Numbered from the stretch's first letter, positions 6,286-15,911 are shown. The stretch: DNA of 33,299 nucleotides from Deltaproteobacteria bacterium (GCA_029262315.1 JAJCZP010000182.1:1-33299), one strand, 5' to 3'. Notes: generated by a model not told the origin, from the letters alone. Program-made: numbers and translations.

Positions 6286-9045
6286 CTACGCGGCCACGCG
6301 CGAGGTCATCGACACCAGGCGGGTTGCAATGACTTCGTTCAGGTTCGCGTAGATACGGGCGCCAATTCTCGGATAGCGACTGCACAACCGCTCCAGGTTC
6401 TCGTTCGTGAGACCCAAGAGACGAGTATCGGCGATCGCATGGACGTTTGCCGTCCTTCGTCCTTGAAAGTAGGGAGCGATCTCCCCCACGACATCCCCAC
6501 GCTTCATCAAGAGCAACGGCACTTCGCGGGCCTCCCGACTCGATGTGGCGAGCAGCTCGCCGTCGAGCACCACGTACAGGCTGTCTCCGAGATCTCCCTC
6601 TTTGAAGAGTTGCTGACCCGCATCCACGCTTCGGATACTCGTCATCAGTGCCACGATCCGCGCCTGGTAGGGACGCAATCCCCGAAACAGTGGAATCGAC
6701 AGATGCGGGGCATCCCCGAGGTCGAGCGTCAGGACGTCCCAAATCGTGACGACGCGCATCCGCGACGCCAGGGCCGGTGTGAACGTCAGGTCGACGACCC
6801 ACGCTACCGCGAGCGTAAAGGCAGCCAGCATGCCGAACTCGATCTGCGACTTCATGCTGCTCAGCATCAGACAAGAGAACCCGAGACACAGCGCCACGGT
6901 AGTATAGGTCACGGGCCGCCCGACCACGCAGATCGCCTCGATGATGCCCCGCGTCTGATCAGCGTACTTCTTCGACGCCGCGTTGAAGTGCGCCATCAAG
7001 TGGATCGTATCGTCGACCGCGATTCCAAGGACCAAACACGCCACCAACCCCGTCGTCGTATTGAGCGTGATGCCCGACCAGCCAAGGACGCCGAAGTAAA
7101 TCAAGACCGGGAGTGCATTCGGTATGAGTGCGACGAAACCGGACCGCACCGACATGAACATCAGGGACAGAATCGCGAAGATGATGACAAACGCCGTACC
7201 GAGGCTCAGCGCTTGCCCAACCGCGATGTCGTCCATCGTCTTGCCGAGGAGTACGGTGTTTCCTGTCACCGCCGTCTGCAGATGTGCCGGCACAGACTCC
7301 AAATAGCCTTCGATGCGTTCCACGAGGCGCATGATGGCCGCGGAGTCCATCGCCGTCGTCCGCACGACGACATTGGCAACCTGGTAGTCGAAGTCGACGA
7401 ATGTGGTGATCTCGTCGTTGGCGCCAATGACGAGCAACTGGCTCACCAACTCCCTCGAATCGGGAATCCTCCATTCCTCCTCGGAGCCGTCCTGTAACCC
7501 TTGATGAATGACCTTGACGTAGTCGGCGAGCGACGTACTGCCACCGATCTCGGGCTGCTCCGACAGCCACGCCTGCAGCTTCTCGAGCACCCGGAGATTC
7601 GCGGGCTCCTTGAAGGCGCTCTCCGACGTCGTCTCGAGGATGACATTGAACGCGTTGGCGCCTTCCAAGTGATCGTTCACGCGCTCGAAGTCGGACCGCA
7701 CCACATTGTCGCGCTTGAAGTTGCTGACCATGTCCGTGCCCACTTCGATGGAGAACATTCCGACGAAGGCCAGCACGGCTGCGATCGCCCCCGCGATCAG
7801 AATCCGTCTGCCGTGCTGCAAATCGAACCTCGCAACGTCTTCGAAGAGCGCATCGAAGAAATCCTTGCCCGTGCGCTCTCTGACCTTCTCCGGCACTGCA
7901 AGCAGTTGCAGCAGCGCTGGCGCAAAGGTCAGGGTGACGAGCACCGTGACCATCACGCCCACGCCACAGAAAGCGCCGAACTGGACGATGGCCTCCAATG
8001 GGCTGGTCATCAGGGAGAGAAAGCCCGCCGCGGTGGTGATCCCCGTGAAGAGCACCGGGGTCGCGACCTCGGAGATCGCGACCCCCGTCGGGCTCGTCAG
8101 CTGTTCAGCGTCGTGGGACCCGAGCCGAATGGCGTCGTAGTAGGCGGACAGGACGTGGATCGAGTACGCGAAACCCACGACCAGCATGATCGGCGGCGCC
8201 GCGATGGTGATCTGATTCAACTGCTCGAAAGCAACCGCGACGAACGACATCGTGATGAGAACCGAGATCCCCACCGTGAGTAACGGAATCAGTACGCCGC
8301 GCACGGACCGGAACGAGAGGAACGCCACGAGGGACATGACGAACACGGAAAGCGGCATCGTCAGTGCGAGGTCACGCAACATCAACCGGTGCATCTCGGC
8401 CTTGACGTGCGCCCCACCCGCAACCCAGACCTCGAGATCTCCCTTCTCTTCGTTCGCGATCCTCTGAATCTGCTCGTCGATGCCGCTTTCCTGAATCTCC
8501 TTCGCGGGAAGATCGAGCAGCGTCACGGCGATGACGGACACGCGTCCGTCCTTCGAGACCAGGTTGCCGGCGTAGATCGGGTCGGACAGCGCGCGCCGGC
8601 GAAGATCGGCCAACCCCGCGGCGTCCTCGGGGACATCCTCGAAAAACGGCTCGATCAGCAGCGAGCCGTCCTCCCCGCGAATGTTTAGCGCGGTCGACAG
8701 ACTCGAGACGCGGTCCACCTGCTCGAGGCCTTCGATGCGCTCGCTGATGACCTGAATGCGCTCGAGGCTCTCGGCGGTGAACACATCGTCGCTCGAGAGC
8801 GCGACGAGCGTCGTCTCACCCGAGTCCAGGAGCGACTTGATGCGCTCGAAATACACCCTCCCCTCGTCGTGCTTGGGGAGCATGCTATCGGTAGACGAGT
8901 CGATATCGATCCGCGGCTGACCGGTACGCACGTCGATCATGAGCAACGCGCTGAACACCGTCGCAGCAAAGACGATCGCGAGCGTCGTCCTGGGATGCGT
9001 CAGCACATTGCCCAGAATCCGATCTTTCAGCTGTTGCTTCGCCAT
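6286..9045 (-). CDS. MMPL/RND permease with C-terminal cyclic-nucleotide-binding domain
   Basis: This 919-residue inner-membrane protein shows the two-fold RND/MMPL pattern: helix 1 (about 18-36), a periplasmic loop, a five-helix block, then a second copy. The proton-relay motif is present only in the second half (GIAVDDTIHLM); the equivalent first-half site is GFAYSIHVL. Residues about 780-919 form a cNMP-binding domain. Its phosphate-binding cassette, V-G-E-I-A then G-R-R-T-A-N-V, retains the Glu and Arg used to bind cyclic nucleotides. The family usually moves lipids or hydrophobic compounds. I favour ATG 9045 (MAKQQLKDRIL); an in-frame GTG at 9087 is possible, and neither has a good ribosome site. 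The gene lies 64 bp after another MMPL gene and 6 bp before the GNAT gene. Confidence 0.85.
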   Translation of the reverse strand: MAKQQLKDRILGNVLTHPRTTLAIVFAATVFSALLMIDVRTGQPRIDIDSSTDSMLPKHDEGRVYFERIKSLLDSGETTLVALSSDDVFTAESLERIQVISERIEGLEQVDRVSSLSTALNIRGEDGSLLIEPFFEDVPEDAAGLADLRRRALSDPIYAGNLVSKDGRVSVIAVTLLDLPAKEIQESGIDEQIQRIANEEKGDLEVWVAGGAHVKAEMHRLMLRDLALTMPLSVFVMSLVAFLSFRSVRGVLIPLLTVGISVLITMSFVAVAFEQLNQITIAAPPIMLVVGFAYSIHVLSAYYDAIRLGSHDAEQLTSPTGVAISEVATPVLFTGITTAAGFLSLMTSPLEAIVQFGAFCGVGVMVTVLVTLTFAPALLQLLAVPEKVRERTGKDFFDALFEDVARFDLQHGRRILIAGAIAAVLAFVGMFSIEVGTDMVSNFKRDNVVRSDFERVNDHLEGANAFNVILETTSESAFKEPANLRVLEKLQAWLSEQPEIGGSTSLADYVKVIHQGLQDGSEEEWRIPDSRELVSQLLVIGANDEITTFVDFDYQVANVVVRTTAMDSAAIMRLVERIEGYLESVPAHLQTAVTGNTVLLGKTMDDIAVGQALSLGTAFVIIFAILSLMFMSVRSGFVALIPNALPVLIYFGVLGWSGITLNTTTGLVACLVLGIAVDDTIHLMAHFNAASKKYADQTRGIIEAICVVGRPVTYTTVALCLGFSCLMLSSMKSQIEFGMLAAFTLAVAWVVDLTFTPALASRMRVVTIWDVLTLDLGDAPHLSIPLFRGLRPYQARIVALMTSIRSVDAGQQLFKEGDLGDSLYVVLDGELLATSSREAREVPLLLMKRGDVVGEIAPYFQGRRTANVHAIADTRLLGLTNENLERLCSRYPRIGARIYANLNEVIATRLVSMTSRVAA

Positions 9046-9073
9046 GGGCCCAGCACATCTGGCCGATAAGTCA

Positions 9074-9092
9074 GAGAGGCGCAACACCTCTC
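9074..9092. terminator. Small hairpin between the two MMPL genes
   Basis: A perfect 6-bp inverted repeat (GAGAGG / CCTCTC) with a 7-nt loop lies 18 bp past the stop of the upstream MMPL gene and overlaps the alternative GTG start of the next gene. It could attenuate read-through or hide a ribosome site. No U-tract is present. Confidence 0.3.
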
Positions 9093-9109
9093 AGATCCAG
9101 GCCCTTGGG

Positions 9110-11548
9110 TCAGCCTTCAGCCTTCGATTGTGGCGTGCCGTCGCGCGGGCGGGACACGAGCACCATCATCGCTGGGGCGATCAGAATGTCAGCAAGGAAC
9201 GCGACGGTCGTCGCAAAGAAAGCGAGCCGGCCGAAGTTCATGACGTTCTGCATGTAGGAGACGATGAGCACGAGCCAGCCAGCGGCCAGCACAACCGAAG
9301 TGAAGAGAAGCGCCGACCCCGTCGTCTCGAGCGTCAAGCGCACGGCTTCATGCGCATCCCCGCTGCCCTCATAGTAGCGCTGGAACTTGTGCATGAAGTG
9401 GATCGTGTCATCGACGACGAGACCAATGAGCACGCAACCAATCAGCAGCGTCGAGTTGTCGATGGGGATGTCGAGCCAGCCCATGAGGCCAAGTGTCATC
9501 AAGATGGGGACGAGGTTCGGGATCATGGCGAGGAGTCCCCGCTTGAGATTGCCGATCAGCACGACCATGAGCGGCGTGATAATGAGCAACGCGATGACAT
9601 AGGAGCGCGCCATCGTGACGTTCACTACCGCGAAGGTCCGCGCGAAGAGCGTCGTAAGCCCCGTCGAGCTGATCTCCGCGCGGTTCCCGAGAATCCGCCG
9701 GAAACGGTCCTCCACGCGCTCGACAAAGTCTGCGTAGTGGATCGCGTCCACCATCGGAATGCGCAGGCTCACGCGCGCCAGGCGAAACTGGCTGTCTGTC
9801 AGTTCTTCGAGGTCGTCGGTCCCGCTCTGTTCGAAGAGGAGGAGTTCCTGGGCAACGAGCGCGCGGCTCTCGGGGATCGCGTAGTGGGTCTGGCGGTTCT
9901 CGTTCAGCGCCCGGTGGGTCTCCTTGACCACGTCGGTGATCGATATTGCCTTACCGATCAGAATCTCCGGATCTTCCATGGCCTCGACCGACAGCATGGC
10001 GCGCTCGATGCGTCGCAGAGTCTCGGGGTCATGGAGACCGTTCTCGCGGCCGGTGTCCACGACCATCTCGAGGGTGTCCGAACCACCCAGGTGCGCCTCC
10101 AAATACTCCACGTCGAGGCGCACGGGATCGTCTTCAGGGAACCAGCCCAAGTAGTACTGAGAGAAGCGCAAGTTGCCGATACCTGCGGAACAGACGGCCG
10201 CGACCACGGCGCAAGCCGCCAGCACGCGCCAGGGATGGCGGGTCGACATGCCGCCGAGTTGCGCGAGGAAGCGGCCTAGCAAGCGTTCGATGTGCGTCAC
10301 GCCGGCACGCCGAGGCTTCAAGGGGACCATCGCAAGCAATGCCGGCAGCAATGTCACCGAATAGACGAAGGCCAACATGATGCCAATCGGCGCAACTCGG
10401 CCCAGATTGGCCACCTGCGCGAGATCCGCTGACGCGAAGGAGATCAATCCCCCCGCCGTCGTCAGCGCTGCCATCATGACGGCCAGCCCCGAGTGGCCGA
10501 GAGCCATGGGAATGGCGTCTTCTTTGGCCTCACCCGCGGCCAGCCGTTGGTAAACGATGGTGAGGACGTGGACCGTGCTGCAGATTCCTACGGTGAGCAA
10601 AAGCGAGGGCAAAATCTGTCCCGAGACGGAGGTCGGAATTCGGGCCACAGCCATGATGCCGAAGGTCGTCAGTTGTGAGGCAAGGACGACGAACAGCGGC
10701 AACACCACCCCGGAGATGCGACGGAAGAGCACGTAGAGCAGGAACGCAATGGCGCACAGCGCTCCCGGCATGGTCCGCATCATGTCACGCATCATGTTCT
10801 GGTTGGTGTGGTAGCTCGTGACGTTGCCACCCGACAGGTGAATCTCGAAGTCGGGCGCCTGGTGCCGGGCTATCACGCGCGTGACCGCGCGGACGAGTTC
10901 CCCACGTTCCTCCTCGGTCAGGAGCGCGAGGTCGAGACTGCCAGCCCCAGTATCATCGGCACGATTCTCATCGTCGAAGCCCGCGAGCACTTCGTCGGAG
11001 GATTCGTCCGTGCTGGAATGCATCTGCGATCTAATGGTGACAGTCGTGATCGTCCCGGCCGCATCGATGAGGGTGTTCTCGTAGAGTGGGGTGTCCCGGA
11101 CCCGACGCTCGAGCTGTGCCAGATCCGCGTCGCTCTCGGGCCAGGTCTCGGTCAGGTCTTCGACGATCAGCTGATCACCTTCCCCGCGCGTGTTGCGCGC
11201 ATTGAGCAGGCTCGTCACTTCGTCCAGATGGGGGAGTTCGCGCTCGAGGTCCTCGTGGAGGGCGCGCAACTTTTCGAGAAAAGCGAGATCAAAAACGCGC
11301 GGCGGGTGAATCGCGAGCAAGATCATCTGGTCCTGGCCAAATTGGTCTCGGAACTGGTCGTAAGTCTCGCGCGCCGGATCGTTGGGCCGCAAGAAGCTCT
11401 CGACGGAATTGTCCGCTGTGAGATTCGGAACCTGGGAGATGAAGAGTCCGCTGACCAACAGCATGGCAACCGCGACAACCAACCGCCGGCGCACCACGAA
11501 GTGCCCCCATCGCTCGAAAGCCTGCTCGATGTTCGCGTGGATTCGCAA
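9110..11548 (-). CDS. MMPL/RND-family permease
   Basis: This 812-residue inner-membrane permease is a close paralogue, across the whole length, of the protein at 15912-18356 (814 residues). Both begin with RWGHFVVRRR and share DTGRENGLH, DVVKETH.ALNENR and GLMGWLDIP. Two repeats of one-plus-five helices flank large periplasmic loops. The second half carries the DD proton-relay site (GLVVDDTIHFMHKF); the first half has GICSTVHVL instead. The start is inferred as TTG 11548 because it reproduces the paralogue's N-terminus; the frame stays open to 11899, but that part is antisense to the divergent isomerase gene and shows no homology. It is the first gene of the leftward group. Confidence 0.85.
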   Translation of the reverse strand: MRIHANIEQAFERWGHFVVRRRLVVAVAMLLVSGLFISQVPNLTADNSVESFLRPNDPARETYDQFRDQFGQDQMILLAIHPPRVFDLAFLEKLRALHEDLERELPHLDEVTSLLNARNTRGEGDQLIVEDLTETWPESDADLAQLERRVRDTPLYENTLIDAAGTITTVTIRSQMHSSTDESSDEVLAGFDDENRADDTGAGSLDLALLTEEERGELVRAVTRVIARHQAPDFEIHLSGGNVTSYHTNQNMMRDMMRTMPGALCAIAFLLYVLFRRISGVVLPLFVVLASQLTTFGIMAVARIPTSVSGQILPSLLLTVGICSTVHVLTIVYQRLAAGEAKEDAIPMALGHSGLAVMMAALTTAGGLISFASADLAQVANLGRVAPIGIMLAFVYSVTLLPALLAMVPLKPRRAGVTHIERLLGRFLAQLGGMSTRHPWRVLAACAVVAAVCSAGIGNLRFSQYYLGWFPEDDPVRLDVEYLEAHLGGSDTLEMVVDTGRENGLHDPETLRRIERAMLSVEAMEDPEILIGKAISITDVVKETHRALNENRQTHYAIPESRALVAQELLLFEQSGTDDLEELTDSQFRLARVSLRIPMVDAIHYADFVERVEDRFRRILGNRAEISSTGLTTLFARTFAVVNVTMARSYVIALLIITPLMVVLIGNLKRGLLAMIPNLVPILMTLGLMGWLDIPIDNSTLLIGCVLIGLVVDDTIHFMHKFQRYYEGSGDAHEAVRLTLETTGSALLFTSVVLAAGWLVLIVSYMQNVMNFGRLAFFATTVAFLADILIAPAMMVLVSRPRDGTPQSKAEG

Positions 11549-11792
11549 TGCTCCGCTTCGCCTCCCGCCACGCGACGCGTGGGCCCATAGAAGTGGGATG
11601 ATCGCGCCCGCCAAGAATGCGGAACCGACGTGCCGGTGCGGCTTCCGAGCTAGCGGTCCGGTCGACTGTCCTCGTAGGCGCGCGAGACGAAGATACAGGA
11701 GTCGGCGGGAATTGAAATCACTTCCTCCACGGTCGCTTCCCGCCACCGCTGCTGTTGGAGTATGTAAGGCGTCACGTGGGCGATACGCGGCG
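11549..11792. promoter_or_regulatory. Divergent intergenic region, MMPL / isomerase
   Basis: These 244 bp separate two divergently transcribed starts (TTG 11548 leftward, ATG 11793 rightward) and must hold both promoters. I could not pick out a convincing -35/-10 pair, operator dyad or small gene. Confidence 0.4.
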
Positions 11793-12671
11793 ATGAAACT
11801 ACTCCGAGAACCCCTCGTGCACTTTCTGATACTGGGCGCGGGGCTGTTCCTGCTCTTCAGCATCGTCGGTGATTCGGGCGACCGACCAACCGACAGCATC
11901 GTGGTCTCCGCCGGCCGGGTCTCGCAACTGACCGAAGCCTTTGCGCGGAGCCGGCAGCGACCACCGACGGAGGAAGAGCTGGAGGGGCTGATCGAGGATC
12001 ACATCCGCGAAGAAGTCTACTACCGCCAGGCGCTGGCGATGGGCCTCGACCGGGACGACACGATCGTACGACGGCGTCTGTGCCAGAAGCTCGAGTTTTT
12101 CTCGAACGATCTCGTGGCCGCAGTCACTCCGACTGAGAAGCAACTCCAAACCTACCTCAGCGAACACGACGACGTCTTCCGGCGTCCCACGCGGTTGTCC
12201 TTCCACCAGATCTACTTCGACCAGAATCGTCGTGGCGGGCAGGCGGCTCGGAACGCCAACGCTCTCCTTGCACGACTGAACGCGGTGGGTTCGGAGGTCG
12301 ATACGGCTGCTCTCGGAGACTCGCTGATGCTACCCCGTGACTACGACCTGATTCCCGAGGTCGAGATCGCCAATCGATTGGGCAACGAGTTTGCCCTCGC
12401 GTTGGTCGAACTTCCCGTCGGACGATGGTCGGGCCCTGTGGAGTCAGGCTTCGGGCTGCACCTGGTCTTGGTTCGCGAGCGACGATCGGGCTCGCTTCCG
12501 GCGCTGACCGAGGTCCGTGACGCAGTGGAGCGCGAATGGCGGAACATGCGCCGCCAAGAAGCGAGCGTGGTGTTCTACCGGGGGCTCCGTGACCGCTACG
12601 AAATCCATGTCGAACGCCCCCGAGTCGGCGAGGGTGAGTACGATTCGAAGGTGGCGGAGCTGCAAAGGTGA
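11793..12671 (+). CDS. Membrane-anchored parvulin-type peptidyl-prolyl isomerase
   Basis: This 292-residue protein has a single N-terminal membrane anchor (about 8-26, LVHFLILGAGLFLLF) and a periplasmic body. A SurA/PpiD-like helical part (about 35-120, with PTEEELEGLIEDHIREEVYYRQALAMGLDRDD spread over its middle) precedes a parvulin domain (about 128-255, SFHQIYF to FGLHLVLVRE), followed by a C-terminal helix. It probably assists folding of exported proteins. ATG 11793 places the anchor directly at the N-terminus; the frame is open upstream but antisense to the MMPL gene. The stop overlaps the HupE gene start by four bases (GTGA), so the two are co-translated. Confidence 0.82.
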   Translation: MKLLREPLVHFLILGAGLFLLFSIVGDSGDRPTDSIVVSAGRVSQLTEAFARSRQRPPTEEELEGLIEDHIREEVYYRQALAMGLDRDDTIVRRRLCQKLEFFSNDLVAAVTPTEKQLQTYLSEHDDVFRRPTRLSFHQIYFDQNRRGGQAARNANALLARLNAVGSEVDTAALGDSLMLPRDYDLIPEVEIANRLGNEFALALVELPVGRWSGPVESGFGLHLVLVRERRSGSLPALTEVRDAVEREWRNMRRQEASVVFYRGLRDRYEIHVERPRVGEGEYDSKVAELQR

Positions 12672-13663
12672 GGCGAGGTCGACTGCTGCTCGCCGCGCTT
12701 CTTTTCGCCGGCTTCGTTGCTGGCGCCGAGGCGCACGAGGTGCGGCCAGGCTATCTTGCAGTACACCAGACCGACACGGAGAGCTTCGACGTCCTGTGGA
12801 AGGTCCCGGCAAAGGGGGGCATGCGGCTGCGCCTCGACGCCCGGTTGCCCGAGACCTGCCGCGAGTTGGCTCCCCGGTCGCGCGATCTCGGTCGCGCCGC
12901 TTCCACAGAGCGCTGGTCGATCATCTGCCCCGGCGGCCTCACCAGCGGAACCATCGCCATCGATGGCCTGAGCGCTACGCTCACCGACGTTCTGGTCCGT
13001 ATCGAACGAACGGACGGCACAACCCAGGTAACGCGGCTGTCGCCGGACGCACCCTCGTTCGTGCTCGAGGCCTCCCCTTCCGCGATAGGGATAGTGGGCA
13101 CCTACCTGAGTTTGGGCATCGAGCACATCCTACTCGGAATCGACCACCTGCTGTTCGTGCTCGCGCTGCTGATACTCGTCGAGGGCCGGCGACGTCTCGT
13201 AGAGACGATCACCGCGTTCACCGTCGCGCACAGCATGACGTTGGCCGCGGCGACACTGGGCGTCGTGCACGTGCCGCAAACGCCGGTGGAAGCGATCATC
13301 GCCCTGAGCATCGTCTTCGTTGCCTGCGAGATCGTGCACGCGCGACAGGGCCACCCGGGGTTGACGCAGCGCTGGCCATGGATCGTTGCCTTCACCTTCG
13401 GCCTGCTGCACGGCTTCGGTTTCGCGGGGGCGCTGACCGAGATCGGACTGCCGGAGCAAGCCGTTCCCCTTGCCTTGCTGTTTTTCAACGTCGGTGTCGA
13501 ACTGGGACAACTGCTGTTCATCACCGCAGTCAGCGTCGTCGTCGTCGTTGCGCGCCGTGCATCGATACCGCAGCCGGCCTGGGCGTGGAGGCTCCCGGTC
13601 TACGGCATCGGCGCGATCGCCGCATTCTGGATGATCGAACGGGTCGCGGGATTCTGGAACTGA
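12668..13663 (+). CDS. HupE/UreJ-family membrane protein
   Basis: This 331-residue protein has a signal peptide (about 1-22, ending AEAHEVRPG), a periplasmic domain of about 115 residues with a beta-rich pattern, and then six or seven membrane helices. Family hallmarks are present: GIDHLLFVLALL, FTVAHSMTLA, GLLHGFGFAG and FNVGVELGQL. The conserved His and Asp residues in these helices suggest metal (nickel- or cobalt-like) transport, as proposed for HupE, but no hydrogenase or urease genes are nearby. GTG 12668 overlaps the isomerase stop and has GGAG about eight bases upstream. The gene converges with the DUF3604 gene, leaving 31 bp between their stops. Confidence 0.85.
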   Translation: MRRGRLLLAALLFAGFVAGAEAHEVRPGYLAVHQTDTESFDVLWKVPAKGGMRLRLDARLPETCRELAPRSRDLGRAASTERWSIICPGGLTSGTIAIDGLSATLTDVLVRIERTDGTTQVTRLSPDAPSFVLEASPSAIGIVGTYLSLGIEHILLGIDHLLFVLALLILVEGRRRLVETITAFTVAHSMTLAAATLGVVHVPQTPVEAIIALSIVFVACEIVHARQGHPGLTQRWPWIVAFTFGLLHGFGFAGALTEIGLPEQAVPLALLFFNVGVELGQLLFITAVSVVVVVARRASIPQPAWAWRLPVYGIGAIAAFWMIERVAGFWN

Positions 13664-13694
13664 CAGGAGCACGACCGTCTCATGTGACCTCTGA

Positions 13695-15629
13695 TCAGGG
13701 GTTGTACCAGATGGGTGACGTGTAGGCCCTCTCTTGCGTCGAGACAGGGGCGCCCTCAGGAATGGAAATCCCAAACCGGAAAGCCTCGTGCGTGGACCAC
13801 CGGGGCGTTGGTATCTCGATCACGCGAGCGTAGTAGAACGCACGCTGCTTCGCATTGAACTCGGGGTCTGTCCACACCGTGGCCAACTCGGGCAAGCCGA
13901 TGGTGTTCGTATAACTGGCGGTCGCAGCATCCACGGTGTTGCCCACCGCCGGAAGCGTGCCCTTTCTTCCGGGCTTGCGGTCTCCCGACCAGGCCACGTC
14001 GTACACCTGCTCGTGTGTCTCGCCCTTCTCGTCCAGCCAGCCCTTGATGATCTGGATGCGGTCGAGGTTGCCACCAATCGGATCCCGGAGAGCGAACACC
14101 ATGAACGACGGCGCTGCATCACCCGTGCGGGCTTTCAGGTCGCCACCCATCGGCACGCCCTTCTTGTACCCCGCAAACGCTGGCTGCCGGTTGTCGAGAT
14201 CCGTATCGGTGAAGTCCCAGCCGCCAAAGAATCGGACGGTCATACGGCTTCCGGTCGTGCCGTAGACTTCCTTGCGTTCCATTGCGTCGAAGATGGACTT
14301 GCGTGTGTTCTCTTTGGCGTACACCGCCGCAAGCCCCGATGAGACCATACCCCACCCCATGATCGTGCCTTTTGCATTCTTCAGGAACGGGTGGTCCATC
14401 CGCGAGGGTTTCGGCTCGGCGCCGCTGTGCTTGCCGAAGAAATTGTCTTCCTGCGCGGTGGCCAGGCCGGTGTGGCTATCCGTGGAGCCAACCACACCGA
14501 ACTTGTAGGGGTTGGTCCCCAACCTCGCTTCGATCGCCAGACCGTTCTTGAGTGCTTCGCGGGCGTACTCGCCGGCCAGCATCTCGTTCGTCTTCACCGT
14601 GGGGACCGTATCCAGATTTCCGATGTCCCATGTCTCATAGTCGGCGAACTCGTCTTCGGGCGAGAGGTAAGGGTGGGCTTCGCCATCACCCTTGATCTGG
14701 GTGATTTCGTAGAGCGGTTCCCACTTGATGCGCTCGGTGACGTAGTCGTCGTCCAGCTTCCGGCCATCGTACTGGGCGTCGACCGGGAACATGATCCCGT
14801 TGGACAGGTTGCCGTTGTGTGCCAACGCCAACACGTCGCCGCCGGTCTTCGCCTCGTAGCTGGCAAGCCACTTCCATAGATCACGCGGGTTGGGACTGCC
14901 GAACGGAGGATAGGTCGTGTAGGGCACCATCTGTGAGCCCTTGTCCGCCCCGTCGCGATAGATGACGACCCGGTGCATGTTGTTGCCGGTGACCAGCGAG
15001 GTCCATTCGTAACCAATAAAAGCGGTGTAGGTGCCCGGATCGTTGTATTCCTCGGCGGCATCGATCGTTCGTTGCCACACATCCCTGTACGGAGCCGTGT
15101 CCGGCCAGTACATCAAGTTGTCGGGGAACTTGCCGTTCGCGAATAACCCGATCATTTCATACGCGACCTCGGGACCCTCGCCCGCCTTGATCCGGTCGTA
15201 CCAGTCCTTGCCTTTCGGGACATCGAGGATGTGCTTCTTGCCTGCGAACAAGTCGAGGAAGAAACCCATGTTGTCCGAGTGGTCCGCAACTACGAGCCAG
15301 TCCAGCGGCCTGGACAGTCGCACCGGGATCCCCGTAGAAGAAATCACTTCGTCGCCACGAGCAAAGCGATGGGCGTCTTCCGGAGTCAACCGGGCACCAA
15401 AGGCACCGGCATCGAACGAGTTGCCGGTATGCAGGTGCGAATCGCCCCACAGCGGCCGGGTTCCGAAACCGCGCCCAGCATAGGGCGAATAGCTCTCCCC
15501 GGTGTACTGCTCCGAAAGCATGTCCTTGGGGTCCTGCGGGGGTGGAATCTGCGCCTGGACCAGGCTGGCAAGAAGCATACACGCCACGAACGCGAAGACC
15601 GTCATCGCCGACCGCGAATCTGTATTCAT
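13695..15629 (-). CDS. DUF3604-domain secreted protein (PHP-like metal site)
   Basis: This 644-residue exported protein has a signal peptide (about 1-26, cut after LVQA). The rest is one DUF3604 domain with PHP-phosphoesterase-like metal-ligand motifs in order: WGDSHLHTG, VADHSDNMG, ALAHNGNLSNG and GSTDSHTG. These His/Asp clusters could bind a two- or three-metal centre, making a periplasmic hydrolase likely, but no substrate is established for the family. ATG 15629 has AGGTGG seven bases upstream. It sits between the HupE gene (convergent) and the MMPL/LolA/DUF1302 operon (divergent, 282 bp apart). Confidence 0.88.
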   Translation of the reverse strand: MNTDSRSAMTVFAFVACMLLASLVQAQIPPPQDPKDMLSEQYTGESYSPYAGRGFGTRPLWGDSHLHTGNSFDAGAFGARLTPEDAHRFARGDEVISSTGIPVRLSRPLDWLVVADHSDNMGFFLDLFAGKKHILDVPKGKDWYDRIKAGEGPEVAYEMIGLFANGKFPDNLMYWPDTAPYRDVWQRTIDAAEEYNDPGTYTAFIGYEWTSLVTGNNMHRVVIYRDGADKGSQMVPYTTYPPFGSPNPRDLWKWLASYEAKTGGDVLALAHNGNLSNGIMFPVDAQYDGRKLDDDYVTERIKWEPLYEITQIKGDGEAHPYLSPEDEFADYETWDIGNLDTVPTVKTNEMLAGEYAREALKNGLAIEARLGTNPYKFGVVGSTDSHTGLATAQEDNFFGKHSGAEPKPSRMDHPFLKNAKGTIMGWGMVSSGLAAVYAKENTRKSIFDAMERKEVYGTTGSRMTVRFFGGWDFTDTDLDNRQPAFAGYKKGVPMGGDLKARTGDAAPSFMVFALRDPIGGNLDRIQIIKGWLDEKGETHEQVYDVAWSGDRKPGRKGTLPAVGNTVDAATASYTNTIGLPELATVWTDPEFNAKQRAFYYARVIEIPTPRWSTHEAFRFGISIPEGAPVSTQERAYTSPIWYNP

Positions 15630-15911
15630 TCACCCACCTCGCTGTGTCTTCACTGGGGATGACCCCCCGAGCAGGAAGTCTCTATCTTCTTTCGGACGAG
15701 TCTCAAACTGCCGACCGGACGACTCGGTCACGCTCTATCGATTCTTGCGGTGACTCCCCAGTTGCCGCGGCGCCGGTACGGCGGCGGATTCGAGGGTTCG
15801 AGCACAGTCAAGAACCGTCGCGATAACACTGACCAGGGAGCACTGTAGTCACAACACTGCGCCGCCGGCATAGTCATCAGCTTCCGGTGCCAGGAATGTG
15901 CACGTAACGTC
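15630..15911. promoter_or_regulatory. Divergent control region, DUF3604 / MMPL operon
   Basis: These 282 bp between divergent starts hold no ORF with recognisable coding character. A perfect 8-bp inverted pair, ACTGGGGA (15652-15659) and TCCCCAGT (15755-15762), is spaced about 95 bp apart, and the near-direct repeats CGGACGAGTC and CGGACGACTC lie between the arms. These could be paired operator sites for looping. No convincing promoter boxes were found. Confidence 0.35.

Noticed and set aside
7501-8283. Long plus-strand frames opposite the MMPL and beta-helix genes
   Set aside because: They mirror well-supported minus-strand genes, have skewed Arg/His/Asp-rich composition and no recognisable domains.
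11549-11899. N-terminal extension of the MMPL permease to 11899
   Set aside because: The extra 117 residues are antisense to the isomerase gene and absent from the paralogue, whose N-terminus aligns with the TTG 11548 start.
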